DNA of 64,000 nt, taken from the NCBI RefSeq assembly GCF_000427445.1, contig NZ_KE386496.1:2619504-2683503 (forward strand), given 5' to 3'. The notes beneath the pieces were generated by a model. It was not told where the DNA came from and searched no databases. It saw only the letters and a program-made list of their open reading frames with translations. This DNA is from Methylocapsa acidiphila B2. GTDB lineage: Bacteria; Pseudomonadota; Alphaproteobacteria; Rhizobiales; Beijerinckiaceae. Position 1 is the stretch's first letter. Every line of letters starts with the position of its first letter. This document shows, piece by piece, positions 46,991-54,426 of the stretch. Both the position numbers and the translations under genes were made by a program.

Positions 46991-47848
46991 TCATGCGAGC
47001 GCGGCTTCCTTTTGCGAGGCCATCGTCGCCACGAAATCCGCGAGCGGCATGTCGATTCGCTCGACATTATATCGCTCGAGGAATTTTACTTCGTTCTTGG
47101 TCGGCGTCTCGGGCAAGACCGCCCAGTGCTTTTCGGAAGAGCGCTTCATGATTTGCCAAGCGAAGATTCGCTCCAGCTGGGTCATGAAGCGGCAACCGAG
47201 AAACAGGAAGCTCCGGTCGGAGCGCAGAGACTGAACCTTTTCCGGAATCGGCGTTTGAATGTCGATCTCGGTGAGCACTTCCACGAAGTCCGAGTCGGAG
47301 ACGAGGAAATTGCCTTCCGGGGCGACTGAGCCCCAGGGCTGGTAAAGGACGGTCGCCCACCCTTCGGCCGCGGCTAATTCCGCCTCCTTGTCGATCTTCG
47401 CTCCGGTCTTGTCGAAATACCGAACCCAGGTCGCGAGATGCTCGGCTTGGCTCACGCCCTGAATAAAGCCCCAGTTCTCACGGACCGCCAGCGCCTGTTG
47501 CGGCAGGTCGTCGTACCAAGAATGGACGACGAGCGGCAGCTTGGGCCAAGAGGCGATCCAATTATGGAGCGTCGTCGGCTCGACATGAGGCTTGAACGCC
47601 TCCGTCATCACCGCGCTGATGGTCTTGCGATGCTTGAAATTCTCAATGAACTGCGCCGCCGCCGAAAGATTCTTGCGGATCTTATGCGGCACGGAGGCTT
47701 TGGCAGTGAGCTTCGCCACCAACGGGTCCGGCCCGACGGGAAGCGGGCAATCCGCGCCGGCCAGCGCCAAGACGCCCGGGCCCAAGTACGGGACAAGGAG
47801 GCCGGCGTCCAGAGCCGCATGAATCTGTTCGAGCGTTTGCGTGGTCAT
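46991..47848 (-). CDS. SIR2-like domain protein of the nif cluster
   Basis: The 285-residue protein looks like the SIR2_2 family: an N-terminal VPYLGPGVLALAG in place of the NAD-binding GAGxS loop (about 19-31), a middle VVHSWYDDLPQQAL (about 107-120), and a C-terminal SFLFLGCRFMTQLERIFAW (about 226-244). The usual T-x-N-[YF]-D is H-S-W111-Y-D, so the catalytic Asn is missing. It starts at ATG 47848, sharing bases with the stop of the preceding small gene (TAATG). Similar SIR2-like proteins have been seen in nif clusters, but the function is unknown. Confidence 0.75.
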   Translation of the reverse strand: MTTQTLEQIHAALDAGLLVPYLGPGVLALAGADCPLPVGPDPLVAKLTAKASVPHKIRKNLSAAAQFIENFKHRKTISAVMTEAFKPHVEPTTLHNWIASWPKLPLVVHSWYDDLPQQALAVRENWGFIQGVSQAEHLATWVRYFDKTGAKIDKEAELAAAEGWATVLYQPWGSVAPEGNFLVSDSDFVEVLTEIDIQTPIPEKVQSLRSDRSFLFLGCRFMTQLERIFAWQIMKRSSEKHWAVLPETPTKNEVKFLERYNVERIDMPLADFVATMASQKEAALA

Positions 47849-48072
47849 TAGAATGCCTCGAGCTTGACGCCTTCCAAGGTCTTCAGCTTGGCGAGCTCGT
47901 CGAACGTCGTGTAGAACGCCGCCCGTCCGCCGGACAGCGCATGAATGGCGAGATGATTGGACAGATGGTTGTGCCAGTCCTGGGCTGAAATGCCTTCCGG
48001 CGCCTCGCCGCAGAAAATGCATTCGCCCTTCGGATTGTAGCGGACCTGAATGATGACTTCACCGGTGGCCAT
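47848..48072 (-). CDS. Small CxxC protein of the nif cluster
   Basis: The 74-residue product (MATGEVIIQVRYNPKGECIFCGEAPEG..) has one CxxC (CIFC, residues 18-21) and His-rich text DWHNHLSNHLAIHAL (about 32-46), which could form a zinc or iron site. AGAGGAG precedes ATG. It lies 45 bases after the 2Fe-2S ferredoxin stop and its stop overlaps the SIR2-like start. I do not know a named family. Confidence 0.75.
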   Translation of the reverse strand: MATGEVIIQVRYNPKGECIFCGEAPEGISAQDWHNHLSNHLAIHALSGGRAAFYTTFDELAKLKTLEGVKLEAF

Positions 48073-48117
48073 TGCGAAACTCCTCTCTGGTGATGGGCAG
48101 TGCGTCGATTGACGGAA

Positions 48118-48423
48118 TCAACCGGAAAGCGCGCCGAGCAATTCAACTGTTACATTTTCCGTGCCGTTGAGCACGCATTGGCAGGCAAGGCGCGATTTTG
48201 ATCCGACGCCGACCATCGCGTCGAGGCGCTCGCTCTCCGGCGCCACCAACTTTTTCAAGCCCTTTTTGCCCTCGAGAACAAAAAGATGGCACGGATCATA
48301 TTTATTCTTGCTCTCGCAGGTGCATTCGATCGGGATTCCGGCAGCTTGAAGAGCGGCCAGAATTGTCGTGCCCTCAGCCGCCTCTTGTGTCTTTCCTGAA
48401 GGCTTAATCGTGATGGTGGGCAT
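48118..48423 (-). CDS. 2Fe-2S ferredoxin of the nif cluster
   Basis: The 101-residue protein has a ubiquitin-like ferredoxin fold (TITIKPSGKTQEAAEGTTIL) with four or more candidate cluster cysteines in IECTCESKNKYDPCHLF (about 32-48) and LACQCVL (about 84-90). The spacing differs from the plant-type C-x4-C-x2-C and resembles ferredoxins found in nif regions. It probably moves electrons for cofactor assembly or nitrogenase. AGAGGAT precedes ATG 48423. Confidence 0.85.
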   Translation of the reverse strand: MPTITIKPSGKTQEAAEGTTILAALQAAGIPIECTCESKNKYDPCHLFVLEGKKGLKKLVAPESERLDAMVGVGSKSRLACQCVLNGTENVTVELLGALSG

Positions 48424-48479
48424 TTAAAATCGATCCTCTGTTGGTTGGATTGAACTCATGCGAGCGCTTGAAGCGATCG

Positions 48480-49631
48480 CTATAGGGTGATTTCCGCGCC
48501 GGCGCCGATATTGATCGATGCGTCCTTCATCGAGCCGACGATGAACGCGATCTGATCCTCGGTGAGATGGGCGTGGAACGGGAGCACGACGGCGCGATCG
48601 GCGACTTTTTCGGTCACGAGAAAGTCCGTCTTGCGATAGCCGAGCTCGAAGTAAAGAGGCTGAAGATGCAACGGCATGGAATAAGCCGCCGCCTCGACTT
48701 CCTCTTTCTTCAGATCGTCAATGATCGCGTCGCGGCTCGAGCGCGAAAACCGCGTGCCGAGATGTACGGTATAGAGGAACCAATGCGCCTCGGTCACGTC
48801 GGGGGCGATGAACGGGTCCTTGATCCCTTCGAATGATTTGACATAGTCGTAGTACCAATATTCAGCGCGCTTTCGCTTTGCCAGGATCAGCTCGAGGCGC
48901 TGAAGCTGCGCCAACCCGAGCGCCGCCGATATATTGCTCATGCCGCCATTATAGGCCGGCGCGCCGCCGACGACGACGGAAGCGCGCTCCTCCAGCCGAT
49001 GCGACCGGTAGCGGCGTAGCGCCATTGCGACGTCGATGTCGTCGGTGACGACCATCCCGCCCTGGCCGCAGACGAGCGGTCCTGGTTGGGAAAAATCAAA
49101 GATCGAACAATCGCCGAAGGTTCCGACCAATGCGTCTTTGTAAGTGGAGCCGATCGCCTCACTCGAATCTTCGATCAAAATCAGCTTGTGGCGCTGAGCG
49201 ATCTCGCGAAATTCCGTCCACTGCGCGGGATGGCCGTTCACATTGCTGACAAGGATCGCCCGCGTCTTCTCCGATATTTTTCTTTCCGCCTTTTCGGGAA
49301 CGAGCGTGCCCGCCCAATAATCGATGTCAGCGAAGATCGGAAAGGCGCCGCGAATGGCGATCGCATGCGCGATTTCCCGAAACGAGTGCGGCGACGCAAT
49401 GACTTCGGCGCCCGGACCGATTCCATAGGCGTCAAGCGTCAGCATCAGTCCCATAGTCCCGCTCGACACCGAGACTGCGAATTTACGTCCGAGATAGGTT
49501 GCGAAGGCTTCCTCGAAGGCCTCAACCGCTTCGCCAGAACTGACATGTGCGGACTGAAGCACCTCCATCACGGCGTCGAGCTCCGCCTGCGACATATCGG
49601 GATCGCAAAGCGGGATCATGTTGACGCTCAT
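48480..49631 (-). CDS. DegT/DnrJ/EryC1/StrS-like protein lacking the PLP lysine
   Basis: The 383-residue protein follows the DegT sugar aminotransferase fold: SSGTMGLMLTLDA (about 56-68), the PLP-pyridine Asp in LIEDSSEAIGSTY (about 152-164), SNISAALGLAQL and a C-terminal Leu-rich end. At the Schiff-base position the sequence reads FDFSQPGPLVCGQGG (178-192), so the expected Lys is Gly184. It is also not the His found in ColD-like dehydratases. It may bind PLP or another ligand without transamination. The start overlaps the upstream gene by ATGA. Confidence 0.85.
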   Translation of the reverse strand: MSVNMIPLCDPDMSQAELDAVMEVLQSAHVSSGEAVEAFEEAFATYLGRKFAVSVSSGTMGLMLTLDAYGIGPGAEVIASPHSFREIAHAIAIRGAFPIFADIDYWAGTLVPEKAERKISEKTRAILVSNVNGHPAQWTEFREIAQRHKLILIEDSSEAIGSTYKDALVGTFGDCSIFDFSQPGPLVCGQGGMVVTDDIDVAMALRRYRSHRLEERASVVVGGAPAYNGGMSNISAALGLAQLQRLELILAKRKRAEYWYYDYVKSFEGIKDPFIAPDVTEAHWFLYTVHLGTRFSRSSRDAIIDDLKKEEVEAAAYSMPLHLQPLYFELGYRKTDFLVTEKVADRAVVLPFHAHLTEDQIAFIVGSMKDASINIGAGAEITL

Positions 49632-49903
49632 GGCGAGACCTTATTCTGAACAACGATGATTCCCGTCGCGACCGCCGGATCCCTTGTCATCGTCACGCAA
49701 TGATTAACGGCGCTGACCAGGAAGAGGTTGAACCGCGAGAATTCCTTATAAGGACGCTCGCCGTCGACGTCGCTCGGATCGCATCGCGTCAGCGAGACGC
49801 CGGGAAACCGCTGTCGGAAATCCGCCAGTACGGAGGCGTCCGCGTCCGGAGCCGAGAGCAGCGCTTCGATCTGCGCCAAATTTTCCGTGGTGAGAGCGCT
49901 CAT
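49628..49903 (-). CDS. Small nif-associated protein (possibly DUF6129)
   Basis: The 91-residue protein has an N-terminal helix (LTTENLAQIEALLSAP), then FRQRFPGVSLTRCDPSDVDGERPYKEF and AVNHCVTMTRDPAVATGIIV. I recall a small family of this size between nifT and other nif genes, named DUF6129, but cannot verify it. It sits 12 bases after nifT and overlaps the DegT-like gene by ATGA. Confidence 0.72.
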   Translation of the reverse strand: MSALTTENLAQIEALLSAPDADASVLADFRQRFPGVSLTRCDPSDVDGERPYKEFSRFNLFLVSAVNHCVTMTRDPAVATGIIVVQNKVSP

Positions 49904-49915
49904 GCCGCCTTCTCG

Positions 49916-50125
49916 TCAATCATTCAGCTTGCGGGCTTCGACCGTACAAGGGATTTCCAGCCCCTCTGCGGCCGGCGGCAATTCGAGCTGCCAGCCATTG
50001 GCGAGGGTCACGATGCCGCCCCACATTTCCGGCTTCTCCATGGAGACGACCGGCTCTTCCAGATCCTTTTTCGGCACATAGACCGAAAGAACGCCGGCGC
50101 CGTCCTTACGAAGCATGATCTTCAT
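49916..50125 (-). CDS. nifT: NifT/FixU family protein
   Basis: The 69-residue protein starts MKIMLRKDGAGVLSVYVPKKDLEE and has WGGIVTLANGWQLELP, the NifT/FixU pattern. Its role in nitrogen fixation is unclear, and mutants often have little phenotype. GAGG precedes ATG. It lies 40 bases after nifS. Confidence 0.92.
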   Translation of the reverse strand: MKIMLRKDGAGVLSVYVPKKDLEEPVVSMEKPEMWGGIVTLANGWQLELPPAAEGLEIPCTVEARKLND

Positions 50126-50165
50126 TTAAAACCTCACTGACCCCGCCACGCGCAGGGCGCTTTTG

Positions 50166-51302
50166 TCACGCGGCAATCGCCGCCGCTTCGTTGACGATCC
50201 CGGGCAGAACATCGAGGACCGCGTCGATCTCAGCCGCGGTCGTTTCACGGCCAAGCGAAAAACGGATGGACGATAAAGCGCCCCGTGCGTCAAGCCCCAT
50301 GGCGAGAAGCACATGCGAAGGCTCCGTTCCAGACGAGGTGCAAGCAGCTCCTGCAGAGGCGCAAATCCCCGCTCGATCGAGCCGCTCAAGGATCAGCTCG
50401 GCCTCGAGATCGCCGAAGCGAATGTTTGTTGTATTTGCGACGCGTTCGGCGCCCTGGCCATTGATCGACGCAAACGGCAGGCGCTCCAGAACGCCCGCCT
50501 CAAGCTTGTCGCGCAGGCCGGCCAGATGGGCGTTTTTCGCCCCCATCTCTTTTTGCGCCAGCGCCGCCGCCGCGCCGAGGCCGATAATCCCGGGGACATT
50601 CTCGGTGCCGCCGCGACGGGCGCGCTCCTGATGGCCAAAGATCTGGGCCGGGAGCTTGACGCCCTTCCGCATGAATAAGGCCCCTATCCCGGTCGGCGCG
50701 TGAAGTTTGTGACCGGTCAAGGACAATAAGTCGATCTGTGACGTCTTGAGATTGATCTCGATTTTGCCGACCGCCTGAACCGCGTCGGTATGGAAGAGCA
50801 CGCCCCGCTCGCGGGCTAGGCGCGCGATGGCCTCGATCGGAAAAATGACGCCTGTTTCATTATTCGCCCACATCACGGACACGAGCGCGGTGTCAGGCGC
50901 AAGACTGGCTGCGACTTTCTCCGGGTCCGGGTGTCCGACGGCGTCGACAGGGACGTAGGTGACGCGCGCGCCCTTGGATTCGAGATGGGCGAGCAGCTCC
51001 AGACACGAAGGATGCTCGACGGCCGTCGTGACGATATGCTGCTTGGCGGGATCGAGGGCCAAGGCGCCCAAAATGGCCAGATGGTTGGCCTCCGTGCCGC
51101 AGCTCGTGAAGACGAGCTCGGGCGGCGCGCAACCGAGCAACTTGGCGAGATCGCCCCGCGCCGCCATGACCGCGCTCTTGCTGCATTCGCCGGCCTGATG
51201 CTTGCTCGACGGATTTGTTGGACCGCCACGCATGCAGGCGGCCATGGCCTCGATGGCTTCGGGCGCGACCGCGGTCGTCGCATTATTGTCGAGATAAATC
51301 AT
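50166..51302 (-). CDS. nifS: Cysteine desulfurase NifS
   Basis: The 378-residue PLP enzyme frees sulfur from cysteine for nitrogenase Fe-S clusters. It shows MIYLDNNATTAVAPE, HxxxC-type TAVEHPSC (about 100), the PLP lysine in SLTGHKLHAPTG (about 201) and the catalytic-loop Cys in ASAGAACTSSGTEPSHVL (about 325). ATG 51302 gives the canonical start. A near-consensus sigma-54 site lies 72 bases upstream, so it may start its own transcript. Confidence 0.95.
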   Translation of the reverse strand: MIYLDNNATTAVAPEAIEAMAACMRGGPTNPSSKHQAGECSKSAVMAARGDLAKLLGCAPPELVFTSCGTEANHLAILGALALDPAKQHIVTTAVEHPSCLELLAHLESKGARVTYVPVDAVGHPDPEKVAASLAPDTALVSVMWANNETGVIFPIEAIARLARERGVLFHTDAVQAVGKIEINLKTSQIDLLSLTGHKLHAPTGIGALFMRKGVKLPAQIFGHQERARRGGTENVPGIIGLGAAAALAQKEMGAKNAHLAGLRDKLEAGVLERLPFASINGQGAERVANTTNIRFGDLEAELILERLDRAGICASAGAACTSSGTEPSHVLLAMGLDARGALSSIRFSLGRETTAAEIDAVLDVLPGIVNEAAAIAA

Positions 51303-51768
51303 TTTGGCACAATCCACCCAAACGCCAGGCGAGCCCGCGTCGGCCCGATCAGGATCTCCGTTTTCCGACAGTAGCAAGACTCGTGCACGCTGGCCCGCGT
51401 GAGTCCCCGGCCGAGAGCCCAAGCCTTGAATTTCTTCTGTTTTCCCTACGCCCCTGTTTCGCGACGGCGATCAAACGCAATAAGGCGTCAGCCTAATCCC
51501 TCGCCCGCCTTGGAGACGCCAATTCATGCGAAACGACTTGCGGAGTCGCCATCGACGAAAAGTCGAGACGATTTCGGCCGATCAGACCGAGAGGATCTGA
51601 AAAAAGAGGCGACGCGCGAGATGTCCCGATCGCGCAAGATTTGACGTGGGCCAAATCCGCCGATGCGCGCCCGGCATGTGATCGGGCGAAGCATGCCTAA
51701 TTCTTAAGCGCCAAAATCGACCAAGAGCCGGATGTCGCAGCGGACAGACGGGCGGCTCGCAACGCGCC
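51303..51768. other. Spacer between nifZ and nifS
   Basis: This 466-base spacer is the longest break inside the nifB-to-end run and holds the possible sigma-54 site listed next. No NifA box in the TGT-N10-ACA form was found near it. No gene or RNA was recognised. Confidence 0.5.
51374..51388 (-). promoter_or_regulatory. Possible imperfect sigma-54 promoter for nifS
   Basis: Read on the minus strand this is GTGCACGAGTCTTGC. It fits TGGCACG-N4-TTGC except for the first two bases, so only one of the two -24 guanines is present. It lies 72 bases before the nifS ATG. The imperfect -24 element makes this tentative. Confidence 0.35.
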
Positions 51769-52023
51769 TCAGGCCTCCGGCGCCAATTCCTCCTCGAGGC
51801 ATCCGACGACAAGCCGCGTTCCGTCGAACTCGACAAGATAGAGCGGGCGTTTGGTTTCCTCGATCATGCCGATATTGACGACCTCGCCTGTCTCGCCTGT
51901 ACGCACGAGCAAGACATCAAGAGGCTGGTCCGGATAAGATCCGTCGTTATACAGGTCCTCGGTCGCCTGAACGCGCTGGCCCCATTGGAATTTCGGCGCA
52001 TAAGCGGCCCCCGGATCAATCAT
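51769..52023 (-). CDS. nifZ: NifZ domain protein (second copy)
   Basis: The 84-residue protein has PKFQWGQRVQATEDLYNDGS and TGEVVNIGMIEETKRPLYLVEF, the SH3-like NifZ domain. NifZ helps P-cluster maturation of the MoFe protein. It overlaps the first copy by ATGA, so the two are coupled, and is shorter than it. Confidence 0.88.
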   Translation of the reverse strand: MIDPGAAYAPKFQWGQRVQATEDLYNDGSYPDQPLDVLLVRTGETGEVVNIGMIEETKRPLYLVEFDGTRLVVGCLEEELAPEA

Positions 52024-52355
52024 CCCTCATCTCCTTTTGGCGGCTTCGCCGTCTTTTTCTTCGCGTCGGAGGGCTCGTCATCGCCGTCGACAGCCTCGAG
52101 CTCGCGCGATTTCATGCCAACCTTGTTGCCAGTCTCGATAAACTCGACGCCGAAAATGTAGAACTGCTGAAGAAAGGTGCCGATATTGCAGACATAGCCC
52201 TCCTCGCCCTTCTTTGCGAGAATGTCGCCGACGTCTTTGCCGCAATAGGTCCCGTCGTTCCGAACGGTGCGTTTCGTGCGAACTCTTTGACCATAGGTGA
52301 AGCGCGGCGGCTCATTGAGCTCGACGACGTCGCTATCCCGGCTGATATTGGTCAT
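52020..52355 (-). CDS. nifZ: NifZ domain protein (first copy)
   Basis: The 111-residue protein has RFTYGQRVRTKRTVRNDGT, GDILAKKGEEGYVCNIG and YIFGVEFIE, then a charged Lys/Asp tail absent from the second copy. It is a NifZ domain with GAGGAG before ATG 52355. The two copies are clearly diverged (one starts FTYGQRV, the other FQWGQRV), so this is an old tandem duplication. Confidence 0.9.
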   Translation of the reverse strand: MTNISRDSDVVELNEPPRFTYGQRVRTKRTVRNDGTYCGKDVGDILAKKGEEGYVCNIGTFLQQFYIFGVEFIETGNKVGMKSRELEAVDGDDEPSDAKKKTAKPPKGDEG

Positions 52356-52437
52356 CTTCGCAACTCCTCGACAATTCTTTTGGTGCGCAACCTGATATTC
52401 GCGGGCCGAGCGAGACGCTGAAGCATTCAGCTGGCGC

Positions 52438-53232
52438 TCAGTTGATCATTGTGACGACCGGGCCATCGCCCTGCCCGCTCGGCGGCCGCCCGTCGCGCAA
52501 TCTTTGCGAAACCATCTCCCGCACCAGCGGATCGGAGTCGTCGGCCATCGCCGCCAAATCCGCGCGATCGATGCGGCTCGCGACCTCATAGCGCACGCGC
52601 CAATCCGGATCGCCCTTCATCGCGACAAGTTGCTCATTGGAGAGCCGACGCGCGACGTCGAGCCGCACGCTCGGATCCTTGTCTTGAGCCATACGCATCA
52701 ACCAGGCCGGATCGATTCGCGCGACGACGGTGCGACGGACTTCCGTCTCCCGATCATGAATCATCATCGGCAGCGTCGAAGGAGACAGTCGCCGAGCGAT
52801 CATGGTGCGCACGTAATAATCGGGATCGTTCATCATCGAGACGAGCCCCGCGTCGTCGAGGCGGGACGCCACCCGAATACGGACCTCGCGATGCGGATCG
52901 TTGCGAAGGCGCAGAAGATAGCTGTCTGGAAGGCGGGCTCCTGCCGCCCAACGCACCGTTTCGTCCGGATCATTCAGCAATGGCGGCAGGCGAAACACGT
53001 CGGCATGCTTGGCCGCGACGGCGCGGGCCTCGAAATATTCATCCGCCAAATGGTCATTGGCGAGAGTAGGATTCCAATCGAAAAATCGGTCGATCCGACG
53101 GGCGTAGCGGTCTTTCACGCAAGCCATTTTCGGCTGGCACTTCCCCTCTTGCTTCAAGCCTTCATATTGGCAGGCCCCGCAGTCAATCTCGCGCCCGGCA
53201 AAATCGCGCGCCTCGTCGATCTCATTCCTCAT
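52438..53232 (-). CDS. LRV Fe-S repeat protein
   Basis: The 264-residue protein starts with a cysteine cluster, DCGACQYEGLKQEGKCQPKMAC (within residues 17-38), expected to hold a 4Fe-4S cluster. It continues with about seven helical leucine-rich-variant repeats of 24 residues (such as LLNDPDETVRWAAGARLPDSY and MMNDPDYYVRTMIARRLSPST). This is the LRV family described from the Azotobacter nif region, where its role is unknown. ATG 53232 overlaps the TPR gene's stop by 11 bases. Confidence 0.9.
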   Translation of the reverse strand: MRNEIDEARDFAGREIDCGACQYEGLKQEGKCQPKMACVKDRYARRIDRFFDWNPTLANDHLADEYFEARAVAAKHADVFRLPPLLNDPDETVRWAAGARLPDSYLLRLRNDPHREVRIRVASRLDDAGLVSMMNDPDYYVRTMIARRLSPSTLPMMIHDRETEVRRTVVARIDPAWLMRMAQDKDPSVRLDVARRLSNEQLVAMKGDPDWRVRYEVASRIDRADLAAMADDSDPLVREMVSQRLRDGRPPSGQGDGPVVTMIN

Positions 53233-53749
53233 CAGCGCTCTCCATGCGTTGATGGACCTCGAGCAGAACCGTCGCGCCGATTTTATCGGTCGCATCGAGC
53301 TCGAGCAGTTTTGTGGCCGCCTCGACCCCCTCTTCGAGATTGCCGAGCCGCATTTGTAGATAAGCGTAGCCCTTCAAAACGAAGAGATAGAAGCGCGGCA
53401 TCATGTCATAGCTGCTGAAATTCGCGTCGTCGCTGCGAACCTGGCGCCAATCGTTCGAGAGATTATTATGATGCGCGGCTTCGGCGAGGCAAATCTTGGC
53501 GACCTCGAGACATTCGCTCAGCCGACCTTTGTAAAAGTAAAATCGGTACAGACCGATCAGCACCGCCGGATGCGCGGGCGCCAGCGCCTCCGCCTGACGG
53601 AGATGCTCAAGCGCCAGCGAGTCATGCGCATAAAGACTCGCGGCCTCGTTCAGATGGTCAGCCGCGCCCGGAGGCAGACCGGCGCCGAGCAGAATTTCCA
53701 CATCCTGAAGCGAGGCCCCTTGTCCGCTCCCGCCAAACGTCAGATCCAT
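53222..53749 (-). CDS. TPR-like nif-cluster protein
   Basis: The 175-residue protein has tetratricopeptide-like helices: HLNEAASLYAHDSLALEHL, AHPAVLIGLYRFYFYKGRL (about 57-75) and FVLKGYAYLQMRLGNLEEG. Such proteins act as scaffolds. It lies 12 bases after the IscA-like gene and overlaps the LRV gene. Its partner in nitrogenase assembly is unknown. Confidence 0.82.
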   Translation of the reverse strand: MDLTFGGSGQGASLQDVEILLGAGLPPGAADHLNEAASLYAHDSLALEHLRQAEALAPAHPAVLIGLYRFYFYKGRLSECLEVAKICLAEAAHHNNLSNDWRQVRSDDANFSSYDMMPRFYLFVLKGYAYLQMRLGNLEEGVEAATKLLELDATDKIGATVLLEVHQRMESADEE

Positions 53750-53761
53750 GCCAGCCGCTTT

Positions 53762-54121
53762 TCAATGCTCATGCGCATGTTCATGCTCGACGACCGGTGC
53801 GCTGTGGCTGGAGCAGGTCGAGGTGTTTTTCGGATCGTGAAATTTGAGTCCGGCCGAAGTCGGAGTCTCGACGAAATCCATCGTCACGCCCTGAAGCAAC
53901 AGACGGCTTTGCGCCGGAAGGAAAAACTTCAAGCCATTGTATTCGTGCACCGTCTCGCCGCTCGCAGGATTGGCCTCGACGCTGAATTCCGCCGAAAGGC
54001 CGGAACATCCGCCGGGCGAGACGTGGAGACGCAGGCCGCTGCCGGGACCGCCATCAAAACGAAGCATGCGGCGAATGAATTTATCCGCCGCGGGAGTAAG
54101 TGTGACGTTCAAATCTTGCAT
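53762..54121 (-). CDS. IscA/HesB-like Fe-S assembly protein with His tail
   Basis: The 119-residue protein has the HesB/IscA fold: VTLTPAADKFIRRML, LRLHVSPGGCSGLSAEF with the first ligand Cys (about 39), and the C-terminal STCSSHS with a second. It ends in a His-rich tail, EHEHAHEH. It probably carries an Fe-S cluster to nif proteins. It starts 2 bases after the fdxN stop (TAAACATG), so translation is coupled. Confidence 0.88.
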   Translation of the reverse strand: MQDLNVTLTPAADKFIRRMLRFDGGPGSGLRLHVSPGGCSGLSAEFSVEANPASGETVHEYNGLKFFLPAQSRLLLQGVTMDFVETPTSAGLKFHDPKNTSTCSSHSAPVVEHEHAHEH

Positions 54122-54123
54122 GT

Positions 54124-54345
54124 TTAGGCCGCCGGTTGGTAACGAGGATAATTATTGTCGATCACGCAGGTCTCTTCAATCGGACAAATCAAAGCGCATT
54201 GCGGATCGTCGTGAAATCCGATGCATTCGGTGCATTTCGCCGGATCGATGACATAGATGCCATCGGCTGCAGAGATGGCTTCGTTAGGGCATTCAGGCTC
54301 GCAGGCCGAGCAATTCACGCAGGAAGCCGCAATTTTCAACGACAT
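54124..54345 (-). CDS. fdxN: 2[4Fe-4S] ferredoxin FdxN
   Basis: The 73-residue ferredoxin has CVNCSACEPECP (residues 9-20) and CTECIGFHDDPQCALICP (about 38-55), the second with the insertion typical of FdxN/NifB-linked ferredoxins. It donates electrons for NifB or nitrogenase. ATG 54345 is preceded by GGAGCGG. It is the first gene after nifB. Confidence 0.93.
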   Translation of the reverse strand: MSLKIAASCVNCSACEPECPNEAISAADGIYVIDPAKCTECIGFHDDPQCALICPIEETCVIDNNYPRYQPAA

Positions 54346-54426
54346 TGAGCCGCTCCGATCAGAGGCCGCATTTCGGCCTAGTCGCCGGGGGCATAAGACC
54401 GCCCCCGGCATGGTGCATTAGGAAAA

